Assembly (NCBI GenBank): GCA_016788635.1
Contig: JAEUSU010000019.1
Location: 1 to 64,000, forward strand
Source: Flavobacteriales bacterium
GTDB lineage: Bacteria; Bacteroidota; Bacteroidia; Flavobacteriales_F; PHOS-HE28
Length of the DNA: 64,000 bases
Direction of reading: 5' to 3'
Of this stretch, positions 1 through 11,600 are shown in pieces. The translations under genes were made by a program, and so were the position numbers. Position 1 is the first letter of the stretch. Each line of letters opens with the position of its first letter. A model generated the notes under the pieces. The model did not search any database, was not told where the DNA came from, and saw nothing but the letters and a program-made list of their open reading frames with translations.

Positions 1-191
<191 letters not shown>

Positions 192-205
192 ACGCGCATC
201 AATGG

Positions 206-252
206 CCATGAGGGGAGAAGGGCGCCGTATCGGCGCCCTTCTCCTCTCATGG
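206..252. terminator. Long bidirectional hairpin terminator
   Basis: A stem of about 22 bp runs from CCATGAG to CTCATGG, with a core GGGCGCC-tat-GGCGCCC. It sits between the HPPD stop (189-191) and the stop of the leftward propeller gene (247-249), so it can end transcripts from both sides. The right arm overlaps the last codon and stop of the propeller gene. No clear T-run follows on either strand. Confidence 0.75.
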
Positions 253-1785
253 CCTCACCAAACGCATGTGCCTCGTACCCTCTGCGCTCCGGATGGCCAA
301 TGTGTAGTGCCCGGGCGTGATACCGGACAGATCCAATACGTCCCGGTGCTGGCCCGACGAGCGCTGCGCATCGAAAAAGCGCCGAACAGGCCGGCCTTGC
401 ACATCCAGCAAATCACAGGCAATGCGCGCCATGGTGCCTAGCTCGAAATGAAGCACCGCTTGCTCACCGACAGGGTTGGGGAATACCATCATTCCCCCGC
501 CCAACCCACTGTTCTCTTCAACTCCAATGAAGGGCCCGGCCAGGTAGCGCAGCAACATGGGGTGCTCACCTCCGCTGGCGGCCACGATGACCCGCCCATC
601 CGGCTGCAAACCAACAGAATTACCCGCTGCCGATGCCACCCCGGATAACGCCGTTGTAACGATCCCATTGGCGCCGAAGGCCGCATCCAGGCCCCCATTC
701 GCATTAAATCGAAACACGGTAACAGCACTGGTTCCTGGTCCAATATCCCGTCGACCGGCCAGCACGATCTTGTCGTCGCTCTGAATGGCAATGTCATTCG
801 CCCGGTTCAAACCAGGCTGGACGGATACGAGCCTGACCCCGTTCACTCCGAATTCAGGGTCCAGGTTCCCGGCCACGGTGAACCGGGCCACGAAGACGTC
901 ATAGTTGGGAGCGTTGTCCGAAGAGCCCGCGATGATGACCCCACCATCACTCTGGACACCCAGGCCACCAATGGTTTCATCCGCCGGGCTCACGCTCAGG
1001 GTCGCGATGCCACCGCTACCAAAGGAGGGATCAAAGGCGCCATCCGCGAATAGCCGGACAACTCCCACATCATAGGCTCCGGGTTGTCCATAGGTACACG
1101 CCAACACAAGTCTCCCGTCGTCCTGCACGAAAACACTCTTCGCCATGTTAAGGCTCCCAAAAGGCGCGGCGGTCATGGCGCCTCCAGAGCCGAAACCGCT
1201 ATCCGGCGCACCATCCCCGGTGAACTGATAAACTACGATGGCAGAGTAGGCATTGTCAGTTCCAACCACGATGATGGCACCATTCCCATTCACTGTCAGA
1301 TCACGGGGATGGCCCAGAGCATCCAAGGGGGCGTTCGCGATGCCTTCCGACCCGAATGCTCCGTCAAGTGTGCCGTTCGCCAGATACCGAACCGCGCATA
1401 CCATTGGCGCGAAAGGGTTGGAGAATGATTCCGCCGCCACAATGACCCTTCCTTCGCCATCCACTGTGATCGCAAATGCCTGATCCCAAAAAGTGCCCAG
1501 ATCGGTCCGCACGAAACCTTGGTCACCGAATGTGCCATCCAGCTCCCCATCAGGCATGCACCGCATCACATAAATATCCCATCCTTGTCCATCCGAACAT
1601 CGGCCTGTCGTGAGGATCTTTCCATCATTCTGCACCACCATGTCGTTCTCCAACAGATTCACTGTGCCAACGGCCAATGACGCGATCCCGTTCACGCCGA
1701 ACGAAAGGTCCAATTGCCCCTCTTGACCGAGGGCACAGGAACCGTGGAATGCTGCGGCCAGCAGTATGGAATGAGCGATATGCAT
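247..1785 (-). CDS. Secreted delta-60-repeat propeller protein with T9SS type A sorting domain
   Basis: The 512-aa reading starts at the ATG at 1785, because a signal peptide (MHIAHSILLAAAFHGSCALG) begins there and a GGAG lies 5 bases upstream. A longer frame to 1899 has no signal-like start. The body holds seven delta-60 style repeats, each marked by LDxxFGxxG (for example LDLSFGVNG, LDGTFGDQG, FDPSFGSGG), consistent with a seven-bladed beta-propeller. The last 80 residues (VFPNPVGEQAVLHFELG to RHMRLVRP) match the type A CTD used for export and surface anchoring by the type IX system. The ligand or substrate is unknown. The gene lies in reverse orientation between two copies of the HPPD 3' end, which suggests it arrived by an insertion event. 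Confidence 0.85.
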   Translation of the reverse strand: MHIAHSILLAAAFHGSCALGQEGQLDLSFGVNGIASLAVGTVNLLENDMVVQNDGKILTTGRCSDGQGWDIYVMRCMPDGELDGTFGDQGFVRTDLGTFWDQAFAITVDGEGRVIVAAESFSNPFAPMVCAVRYLANGTLDGAFGSEGIANAPLDALGHPRDLTVNGNGAIIVVGTDNAYSAIVVYQFTGDGAPDSGFGSGGAMTAAPFGSLNMAKSVFVQDDGRLVLACTYGQPGAYDVGVVRLFADGAFDPSFGSGGIATLSVSPADETIGGLGVQSDGGVIIAGSSDNAPNYDVFVARFTVAGNLDPEFGVNGVRLVSVQPGLNRANDIAIQSDDKIVLAGRRDIGPGTSAVTVFRFNANGGLDAAFGANGIVTTALSGVASAAGNSVGLQPDGRVIVAASGGEHPMLLRYLAGPFIGVEENSGLGGGMMVFPNPVGEQAVLHFELGTMARIACDLLDVQGRPVRRFFDAQRSSGQHRDVLDLSGITPGHYTLAIRSAEGTRHMRLVRP

Positions 1786-1811
1786 GCTTGCTCCGTATGA
1801 ATGTCGCATGA

Positions 1812-2084
<273 letters not shown>

Positions 2085-2104
2085 GCTACGTTCCTCCACT
2101 TACC

Positions 2105-2138
2105 GGAAGGGCGTTCACGGCATGGTGGGCGCCCTTCC
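2105..2138 (+). terminator. Hairpin after the displaced HPPD end
   Basis: GGAAGGGCG (2105-2113) pairs with CGCCCTTCC (2130-2138) across a 16-base loop. It lies 20 bases after the remnant stop codon and before the PPK2 gene. It is probably the original HPPD terminator, displaced together with the 3' end. Confidence 0.55.
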
Positions 2139-2192
2139 CCATTTCTCTCCTTCGGAGGACGCACCCACCTCATCCCATCGGATATTTGGACC

Positions 2193-3098
2193 ATGGCCAA
2201 GAAGATCACCACCCCCTTCCTGCACGACCCGCGCGTCCGCGTGGACAAGCCCGGCACCTTCAAGCTGAAGCGCTTCCCCACGGACATCGACACGCCGCTG
2301 GTGAAGAAGGACCTGAAGGAGCTGCTGGAGCAGGACCGCGAGGTGATCGCCGACCTGCAGGACGTGCTTTACGCGGCCGCCGACCGCAGCGTGCTCCTCA
2401 TCTTCCAGGCCATGGACGCGGCCGGCAAGGACTCAGCCATCCGCCACGTGATGAGCGGCGTGAACCCGCAGGGCGTGCAGGTGCACAGCTTCAAGGCACC
2501 CTCCACCCTGGAGCGCTCGCACGACTTCCTGTGGCGTCACCATGCCGCGATCCCGCCCAAAGGCTTCATCGGCATCCACAACCGCAGCCACTATGAAGAG
2601 GTGCTGGTGACCAAGGTGCACCCCGAGATCATCCTGGGGCAAAAGCTTCCCGGGATCAGCTCCGCGAAGGACATCGGCAAAAAGTTCTGGAACGAGCGTT
2701 ACTCCGCCATTCGCGCCTTCGAGGAACATTTGGCCACCAGTGGGGTCATCATCATGAAGTTCTTCCTGTACATGAGCCGCGACCAGCAGAAGCAGCGGTT
2801 CCTGGAGCGGATCGACGACGCGGACAAGAACTGGAAGTTCAGTGCGAACGATGTGAAGGAGCGGGCCTACTGGAAGGACTACATGGCCGCCTATGAGGAT
2901 GCCATCCGCGAGACGGCCGCCCCGCACGCTCCGTGGTTCATCATCCCGGCCGACGACCAATGGGAGAGCCGCGCGCTGGTGGGCCGCCTGCTCCGCGAGC
3001 AGCTGCAGGCCCTTGGGCTGAAACATCCGAAACTGGAAAAGGAGGCCCAAGCCGGACTTCAGGCTGCACGCACCGCACTGATGGCGGAGAAGAAGTAG
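2193..3098 (+). CDS. Polyphosphate kinase 2 family protein (polyP:nucleotide phosphotransferase)
   Basis: The 301-aa length is typical of one-domain PPK2 enzymes, which move phosphate between polyphosphate and nucleotides in the cytoplasm. The Walker A region is FQAMDAAGKDSAIRHVMSG (71-89). The Walker B-like segment is GFIGIHNRSHYEEVLVTKVH (124-143). The N-R-S-H-Y form, in place of D-R-S-W-Y, is usual for the TIGR03709-type subgroup related to class III PPK2, which can phosphorylate AMP and ADP. The lid region around MSRDQQKQRFLERIDD is present. The 48-base gap to aspS could allow co-transcription, but aspS has its own promoter-like element. The exact nucleotide preference cannot be read from the sequence. 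Confidence 0.93.
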   Translation: MAKKITTPFLHDPRVRVDKPGTFKLKRFPTDIDTPLVKKDLKELLEQDREVIADLQDVLYAAADRSVLLIFQAMDAAGKDSAIRHVMSGVNPQGVQVHSFKAPSTLERSHDFLWRHHAAIPPKGFIGIHNRSHYEEVLVTKVHPEIILGQKLPGISSAKDIGKKFWNERYSAIRAFEEHLATSGVIIMKFFLYMSRDQQKQRFLERIDDADKNWKFSANDVKERAYWKDYMAAYEDAIRETAAPHAPWFIIPADDQWESRALVGRLLREQLQALGLKHPKLEKEAQAGLQAARTALMAEKK

Positions 3099-3146
3099 CG
3101 GCAGTGCTGGGCTCCAACGGATAACTTCGCGCCTCTTTCGCGCACC

Positions 3147-4887
<1,741 letters not shown>

Positions 4888-4898
<11 letters not shown>

Positions 4899-5982
4899 CC
4901 GAAGGGCTCGGGGTCTTCAGTTCCTGGAAGAGGCGCTGAAGCTCAGCGTCGACCTTGGTGGTCCTTTCGGTGCTTGCGGCCTTGCGCCGTGCCTGTTCTA
5001 TCCGATGCGTTGTAAGCGGGTGGCTGCTCAGGAACGCCATTTCCTCGGGCATGTCCGCAGACTCCTTTTCGAGCAGCTCCAGTAGTTGCACCATGCCATG
5101 TGGGTCTATGCCGGCCGCTTCCATGCGCTCCATGCCATGTGCATCCGCATCTGTCTCCAGCCCACGCGAATAGGACAGGTTGCGCAGGTTATCCGCATTC
5201 TCCGCCACCAATGCCACCACGGCATTCACATCGCCGAGCAACAACGAAAGGAACAGGTAACCGGCCATCTGCCGCACCATCATTCGTGTGCTGTGGCGTT
5301 CATCCACGTGCGTTGCCTCATGGGCCAGTAGCGCGGCCAGTTGCCCGGGATGTTCCATGCCATCCACAATGCCACTGAACACGACGATGTCGCCCCCAGG
5401 CATGGCGAAGGCGTTCACCTGCTCGCTCTCCACCAAATGGAAACGCAGATCGAACTTCTCGCTCAGTTGCAACTTGTCGCCGAACCGCTGCAGCACTGCA
5501 CTGCGGGCGGTGTCCTCGGGAAGTCCGAGCATGATGCTGCCATAACTCGCCTTGCCCAATTGCTTGTCCACCTCCAAGGGCAGCAACAAGGCCATGCGCT
5601 CGGCAGCGAACGGCAACACCCAGAAATAGCCACCGACCAGTACCAGCACCAAGGCGAGGAAGAACAGCAATGGCCCCCGCCGCGCCACGGACAGCGTACG
5701 ATCGTACACTCCGCGACGCCCTGCATACTGCATGCGCATCACGAAGCTCTTGATGAACACGGGCTCTCTGACAATGAGCACACGACGCGGATGTTCGCCG
5801 AAGGTGATGCGCAACATGGAACCGCTCCGCTCCCACTCCATATCGGGGTGCTCCAACGGCCAGTGGATGCGTTCGCCATCCGTCTCCACTTCCAGCGAAC
5901 CGGGCTCGCGCAGACCCACAAGGGCATCCTTGGGCTTGCTGGTAAGCCCATCATAGAAGTTCGCTTTGAACAAGGTGCTCAA
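4888..5982 (-). CDS. Membrane-anchored M48 family zinc metallopeptidase
   Basis: The protein has 364 aa. A roughly 100-residue N-terminal domain (DUF7092-like) is followed by one strong membrane segment ([18 protein letters not shown], 103-120) and then the peptidase domain. The zinc motif is HEATH at 221-225 and the third ligand is probably E276 in [11 protein letters not shown]-terminal [13 protein letters not shown] is typical of M48 proteins of the BepA/LoiP type, which handle damaged or misassembled envelope proteins. The start is a TTG that overlaps the upstream DUF898 stop as TTGA, so the two genes are translationally coupled. Its 3' end overlaps aspS by 11 bases. The role is inferred from family and from this conserved pairing. 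Confidence 0.9.
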
Positions 5983-6941
5983 AGGAAGATACCGATGTCC
6001 ATGATATCGCCCAGTTCATCGGCCGTGGCACTGGCATGCTCCTGCTCGGTCTGCACCACGGAATCGAGGTCTGCATCGCCCACCATCTCCACATTGGCCA
6101 TGATGTACCGCATCATGCGCACATGCGCCCAGGCCAGGCCGATGCCTAGCGTGAAGACCACCAGGAAGAAGTTGCCCACCAGCAGCCCGAAGAAACCACC
6201 GCCCGTGGCCGAGCTATTGAACTGTATCCGACGGCCCTCGGGGAACTGCCAGCTCAGGTTGTTCACGTAGTAGTTGAAGATGTCGCGCTGCCACCAAAAG
6301 CTGTAGATACCGAAGGTGAATATGGTCAATAGGTAACCCTTAAGGTTCATGAGGAAGAAATCCAATCCGTCGCCCTTGTACTGGAAGCTCGAGCTACCAT
6401 AGCGGATGTGGCCCACCACATAGTTCCTAAGGTTCATTTGGAACCATGCGCCATATATGCCAAAGGTGACCAGCGTGAGTATACCATCGCGAATGCAGAT
6501 CCCATAAAGCTCCTTCAGATCACCGCGGTACCCGAAGTGGATGCCGCGCCAACTGCTGCGCCCCATGCGGTAACGGTAGGTGCCGTGGATGACAAGCGGG
6601 GTAAGTGCGATAATGGCCGAAAAGAGGAGCAGATAGGCCAGAAGGCTGGCCCAGTCCTCCTGCATCCATGTCAACGCGAAGAACGCGCCATAGATGACCC
6701 CGAAAAGCACCACCGCCTTGATGAACCCGATGAACATCTCGCGGCCCGTACCACGAAAATGAAAGGGATGTCCATCAAGCTCCAGATGGTCATAGAAGTA
6801 CTGCAGCCTGCGCGCTTTGGCCCATGGGTAATACAGGCCAAGGGTGATGAAGGTGAGCAGCCAGTTCACGATCATCACAGAGAAAAGCTCTCCGCCGTTA
6901 CCGGTGAAGGACAGGCGTTTTCGAGGGGTAAGCATTTCCAT
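5979..6941 (-). CDS. YjgN-like DUF898 multipass membrane protein
   Basis: About 320 aa with at least six hydrophobic segments, for example SVMIVNWLLTFITLGLYYPW and GILTLVTFGIYGAWF. Each of three homologous units has an LxTFxxxGxYxxW(A/Q)xxR signature, the mark of the YjgN/DUF898 family. The chosen start is the ATG at 6941 (MEMLTPRKRLSFTGNG); an upstream TTG at 6983 would add 14 polar residues, and a second ATG lies at 6935. The family function is unknown, but it often sits beside an M48 peptidase, as here with a 4-base overlap. That suggests a shared envelope-maintenance role. It is divergent from guaD across about 80 bases. Confidence 0.85.
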   Translation of the reverse strand: MEMLTPRKRLSFTGNGGELFSVMIVNWLLTFITLGLYYPWAKARRLQYFYDHLELDGHPFHFRGTGREMFIGFIKAVVLFGVIYGAFFALTWMQEDWASLLAYLLLFSAIIALTPLVIHGTYRYRMGRSSWRGIHFGYRGDLKELYGICIRDGILTLVTFGIYGAWFQMNLRNYVVGHIRYGSSSFQYKGDGLDFFLMNLKGYLLTIFTFGIYSFWWQRDIFNYYVNNLSWQFPEGRRIQFNSSATGGGFFGLLVGNFFLVVFTLGIGLAWAHVRMMRYIMANVEMVGDADLDSVVQTEQEHASATADELGDIMDIGIFL

Positions 6942-7021
6942 GGGGAGGTGGTTATGGCGCTGAATATAATCGGCCCTCGGCAATGCTTGGCGCGCGATGC
7001 CCGGCTGGATAACTTGGCGGC

Positions 7022-7498
7022 ATGCACGATCGGGACCTTCACTACCTGCGAGAGGCCATTGCCCTGGCCCGTGCGGGCATGGACCGCAATGATGGCGGCC
7101 CCTTCGGCTGCGTGATCGTGAAGGACGACGAGATCATCGGAAGTGGTAACAACCGCGTGACCAGCAGTAACGACCCCACGGCGCATGCCGAAGTGGTGGC
7201 CATCCGCGAGGCATGCAGAGCACTTGGTTCATTCCAACTGGATGGCTGCACCCTGTACACCAGCTGCGAGCCCTGCCCCATGTGCCTTGGGGCCATCTAC
7301 TGGGCACGACCGGATCGCGTGGTATACGCCGGTGCGCGACAGGATGCGGCAGCCGCAGGGTTCGACGACCAATTGATCTATAACGAGCTCCCCTTGCCAC
7401 CGGCCGAACGACGCTTGCCCATGGAACAAGCGTTGCGGCAAGAAGCTTGCGCAGTGTTTGAAGCTTGGGGCCGGAAAGCCGACAAGACCGCCTATTGA
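7022..7498 (+). CDS. guaD: Guanine deaminase (cytidine deaminase fold)
   Basis: The 158-aa protein matches Bacillus-type GuaD along its whole length, including GGPFGCVIVKDDEIIGSGNN, the zinc motif HAE (55-57) and PCPMC (84-88), and AIYWARPDRVVYAG followed by DAAAAGFDDQLIYNE. The last feature separates GuaD from the tRNA adenosine deaminase TadA. It turns guanine into xanthine and ammonia in purine salvage. The end KADKTAY resembles the GuaD C-terminus that reaches into the partner subunit's active site. The start is well supported by homology. A TAACTTGG box ends only 4 bases before the ATG, so the message may have almost no leader. Confidence 0.93.
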   Translation: MHDRDLHYLREAIALARAGMDRNDGGPFGCVIVKDDEIIGSGNNRVTSSNDPTAHAEVVAIREACRALGSFQLDGCTLYTSCEPCPMCLGAIYWARPDRVVYAGARQDAAAAGFDDQLIYNELPLPPAERRLPMEQALRQEACAVFEAWGRKADKTAY

Positions 7499-7502
7499 TC
7501 CC

Positions 7503-8315
7503 ATGATCTCAATGCTTTTGTTGCTGACCCTTGCCGCTTTCACCGGGAACCTGGCCGGACTGCTCATTGCTTCGGCCGTGGCCTGGGCCTTGTTCTCGTT
7601 CCGCCGCTCCAAACGCACTGCGGACCGTGTGTACGTACTGACCGATGCCCAACGCGCCGTGCTGAGCAAATACGCCATCCATTACCAGCGTCTCGGCCAG
7701 ACCGACAAGGAGAAGTTCGAGCGCATTGTGGCCCATTTCGTCCACGAAAAGGAATGGACCGGTGCTGGCATTGCCATGGAACCGGAAATGAAGCTGATGA
7801 TCAGTGCCTGTGCGGCGCAACTGCTGCTCGGCTATCCGGATGTCGTGCTCACGCACTTCAAGCGGATCGTGGTCTATCCGCGTTCATACCGGTCAAGGCC
7901 AACTGGGCGCATGCATCAGGGCGAGGTACGTCCTCAGGCAGGCCTGATCCTTATTTCGTGGGAGGATTTCCTGCACGGCTATGCCCATACACGCGACGCC
8001 CACAACGTAGGATTGCACGAGATGGCCCATGCGTTGTGGTTCGAGAACTCGATCACCAATGGCGAGGAGAATTTCCTGCAACCAGAGCGATTAGCGAGGT
8101 GGATGGACCATGCCGAAGGGGAAATGGCGCGCATCCGGAAAGGCCAGAGCCGATTGTTCCGTGAATATGCGGCCACCAACCAGGCCGAGTTCTTCGCCGT
8201 GGCGGTGGAATACTTCTTTGAGCAGCCCACACTCTTCCACAAGGAGCTGCCGGAACTCTACGCCATTCTGTGCGGCATGCTGCAACAGGACCCGGACAAG
8301 GTGCTGCTGTCCTGA
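7503..8315 (+). CDS. M90/MtfA-family zinc peptidase
   Basis: 270 aa from the ATG at 7503, five bases after guaD; a longer frame from 7458 would run inside guaD and lacks support. A hydrophobic N-terminal segment (about residues 5-32) is followed by a cytoplasmic-type domain. The zinc motif is GLHEMAHALWF (HEMAH 172-176), with AATNQAEFFAVAVEYFFEQP supplying the likely third ligand. GYPDVVLTHFKRIVVYP and GLILISWEDFLHG are typical of the MtfA/DUF980 family. E. coli MtfA is a peptidase that binds the repressor Mlc and so affects glucose uptake; that role cannot be assumed here. Co-transcription with guaD is likely. Confidence 0.85.
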   Translation: MISMLLLLTLAAFTGNLAGLLIASAVAWALFSFRRSKRTADRVYVLTDAQRAVLSKYAIHYQRLGQTDKEKFERIVAHFVHEKEWTGAGIAMEPEMKLMISACAAQLLLGYPDVVLTHFKRIVVYPRSYRSRPTGRMHQGEVRPQAGLILISWEDFLHGYAHTRDAHNVGLHEMAHALWFENSITNGEENFLQPERLARWMDHAEGEMARIRKGQSRLFREYAATNQAEFFAVAVEYFFEQPTLFHKELPELYAILCGMLQQDPDKVLLS

Positions 8316-8396
8316 AGCGAACGGATCATCCTCGACCGGGAAGCGGAAGTCCGGGTCGTTTATCCGGGTAAGTGGCCCAGGAAAATGGCTAAAACC

Positions 8397-8424
8397 AAAG
8401 AACCCCGCTTTCGCGGGGCTCTTT
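8397..8424. terminator. Hairpin terminator shared by the M90 gene and tRNA-Gln
   Basis: AAAGAACCCCGC (8397-8408) pairs with GCGGGGCTCTTT (8413-8424) across a TTTC loop, with one internal mismatch. The ends supply T-rich exits on both strands. It lies between the rightward peptidase gene and the 3' end of the leftward tRNA. Confidence 0.8.
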
Positions 8425-8432
8425 GTTCTCAG

Positions 8433-8505
8433 TTGACCGACTAGGGCTCGAACCTAGACTCTTCTGAACCAAAATCAGACGTGTTGCCAGTTACACCATC
8501 GGTCA
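8433..8505 (-). tRNA. tRNA-Gln (anticodon TTG)
   Basis: A 73-nt cloverleaf can be folded by hand. The acceptor arms TGACCGA and TCGGTCA pair fully. The D arm is GTGT/ACAC. The anticodon stem TCTGA/TCAGA encloses the loop TTTTGGT with anticodon TTG. The T arm is CTAGG-TTCGAGC-CCTAG. The discriminator is A and CCA is not encoded. Confidence 0.95.
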
Positions 8506-8544
8506 TCATCGGCCTTAGAACGCTTGCGCGGGCTTTCGGCGGTG

Positions 8545-8573
8545 CAAATTTAACAAGATCCGGGAAACGCAAA
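8545..8573 (-). promoter_or_regulatory. Bacteroidota-type promoter of tRNA-Gln
   Basis: On the minus strand TTTG (8573-8570) and TAAATTTG (8552-8545) are separated by 17 bases. This agrees with the -33 TTG / -7 TAnnTTTG pattern known for Flavobacterium and Bacteroides. It would start transcription about 34 bases before the tRNA. Confidence 0.65.
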
Positions 8574-8671
8574 TAGAGCACCCATCCGGACTTTGGTATT
8601 TTCGCCCTCCGCCCCGTCCGGCTCGGCACTGAGCCGCACCTTCAGGGGGACCAAACGCACGACCCGACCTC

Positions 8672-11600
8672 ATGGAATTCAAGAAGTTGAACATCATCAC
8701 CGGATGGCTGGTGTTCCTGGTGGCCGCTTACACGTACATCGCCACCATCGAGCCCACCAGCAGCTTCTGGGACTGCGGCGAGTTCATTGCCACCGCTTAC
8801 AAGCTGGAAGTGGGCCACCCCCCCGGTGCACCCCTTTTCATGATCCTCGCCCGGGTGGCCAGTGCATTCGTAGGCCCCGAGAACGTTCCGGTGGCCATCA
8901 ACACCCTTAGCGCCCTGGCCAGCGCGTTCACCATCCTGTTCCTCTTCTGGAGCATTACGCACATGGCCTACAAATTGGCCACGCGCGATGGCAATGCCCT
9001 GACCATGGGCGGCATGATCGCCGTGCTAGGGAGCGGAGTTGTCGGCGCACTTGCCTACACCTGGAGCGACAGCTTCTGGTTCAGCGCGGTGGAAGGTGAG
9101 GTGTACGCCTTGTCCAGCTTTTTCACGGCCATTGTGTTCTGGGCCATCCTGAAATGGGAAAGCGAGGCCGATCAAGCGCACAGCACACGCTGGCTCATCC
9201 TGATCGCCTATCTCATGGGCCTGAGCATCGGCGTGCACTTGCTCAACCTGCTCTGTATCCCGGCCATCGCCTTCGTGTACTACTTCAAGCGCTACGATGT
9301 GACCTTGCGCGGCATCATCACCACCTTCATCGTTTCGGCGGTGATCCTGGGAGCCATCCAGGCCGTGATCATTCCGGGACTGGTGCGAACCGCTGGCTGG
9401 TTCGAGCTCCTGTTCGTGAACGACATGGGCATGCCCTTCAACACGGGCAACCTGGTGTACGCCCTGCTGTTGATCGGTGGTATTATATGGGGCCTAATGT
9501 GGACCCAGCGCAACCAGAAAGTGTTGTGGAACACAGTGATACTGGGCGTGAGCGTGATCCTGGTGGGTTACAGCACCTACGCCATGATCGTGATCCGCAG
9601 CACGGCCAACCCGCCGATCGACGAGAACAACCCGGAGAACGTGTTCAACCTGCTCAGCTACCTCAACCGCGAGCAGTATGGTGACCGCCCCTTGTTGATG
9701 GGCCAGTTCTGGGAATCACCTTACGGCGATGAGCGCAAGGACGGCACGCCAGTTCACACTGCCACCTATCTCGTGGAAAAGGACGGCCGTCCGGTGAAGA
9801 AGTTCTACGACCGCTGGAGCGCCGCACACTTCATCGAGGAGAACCCTGGCCATGAGGTGACGCATGCCTACATCGTTACCGACCCGCGCAAGGGTACCGA
9901 GGTGGTTTACGACCCGGACTTCACCATGCTGTTCCCGCGCATGTACAGCAACCAGCAAAGCCATACGAGCGCGTACAAGGACTGGAGCGATTTCAAGGGA
10001 ACGCCCATGCGCACCACCGACCGCGAAGGAAAGCCGACCATCATCTGGAAACCGACCATGGTGGAGAACATGCGTTTCTTCTTCCGGTACCAGATGGACT
10101 GGATGTACTGGCGCTACTTCATGTGGAACTTCGCCGGACGCCAGAACGACATCCAAGGCCATGGCAACATCATGGAAGGCAACTGGCTGAGCGGTGTGAA
10201 GGCCCTCGATGCCGAACGCTTGGGCAATCAGGACCAGCTACCTTCAAGCCTGAAGCGGAACAAGGCCATGAACAAGCTCTTCCTGCTGCCGCTGATCCTG
10301 GGCCTTATCGGCATGCTCTACCAACTGTTCCGCCACCTGCGCGATTGGAGCGTGGTGATGCTGCTCTTCTTCTTTACCGGTGTGGCGATCGTGATCTACC
10401 TGAACCAGACGCCCTACCAACCACGTGAACGTGACTATGCCTATGTCGGCTCGTTCTATGCCTTCGCGATATGGATCGGACTGGGTGTATTCGCCTTGTA
10501 TGATGCGGCCCGCACGCTGACCACCCGTGAGCTGGGGATAACAGCAGGTGCGGCGTTCGGTCTCGGTCTGTTGCGCCTGGTGCTTGATGGGGAGGATGGG
10601 CACGGCGTATCCTATGCCATCTTGTACGTGGGTGCAGTGGGTGTAGGCAGTGTGGCCTTGTTCATGATGCTGGCCAAGGTGCTTCGGAACGATGGTGCGT
10701 TGGCCACGCTGGCCACATTGGTGGGCCTGGGAGTACCCGCCATCATGGTGGCCGAAGGCTGGGATGACCACGACCGCAGCAACCGCACACCTGCGCGCGA
10801 CCTGGCCGCCGACTACCTGGAGAGCTGCGCGCCGAACGCGATCCTGTTCACGAACGGTGATAACGACACCTTCCCGCTCTGGTACGCCCAGGAAGTGGAA
10901 GGCATCCGCACCGACGTGCGCGTGGTGAACCTGAGCCTGTTGAACACCGATTGGTACATAGACCAGATGCGCCGCAAGGCCTACGACAGCGAACCGGTGC
11001 CGTTCGGTATGGCGCCGGAGAAGTACCGCCAAGGCACACGCGACGTGGTGGCGATCATCCCCCAGGGCCGCGAAGGATACAAGGACTTGAAGGAAATGAT
11101 GGCCTTCGTGGAGAATGACCGCAACATGCAGGTGCTCTTCCAACGAGGTGTGAAGGACGCTTGGTTCCCAACGGACAAGTTCAGTCTGGCGGTGGACAGT
11201 GCGACCGTGTTCGGCAACGGCACACTGAGCGCCAAGGACACCAACTGGGTGAGCGCCGTGAACTGGCAGATCAAGCGCCAGGTGCTGCTGAAGAACCACC
11301 TGATGGTGATGGACCTGCTGGCGAACAACAAATGGGAACGCCCCATCTACTTCGCCGTGACCACCGGCCCGGACAGTTACATCAACCTGCAGGACTACTT
11401 CCAGCTCGAAGGCCTCACCTACCGCTTAGTGCCGGTGTACAGCCCGAACCGCAACCCCAACCTGAACGGCAGGGTGGCCACCGATGTGATGTACCGCAAC
11501 GTGATGGAGAAGTTCCGCTGGGGCAACATGGAGACCGAAGGGGACATCTACCTGGACGAGAACATCCTGCGTATGACCACCAACCTGCGCCTGCAGATGA

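Noticed and set aside
10244-11299. 351-aa minus-strand frame inside the DUF2723 gene
   Set aside because: It shows no domain or signal peptide and mirrors the codon pattern of the real gene on the other strand.
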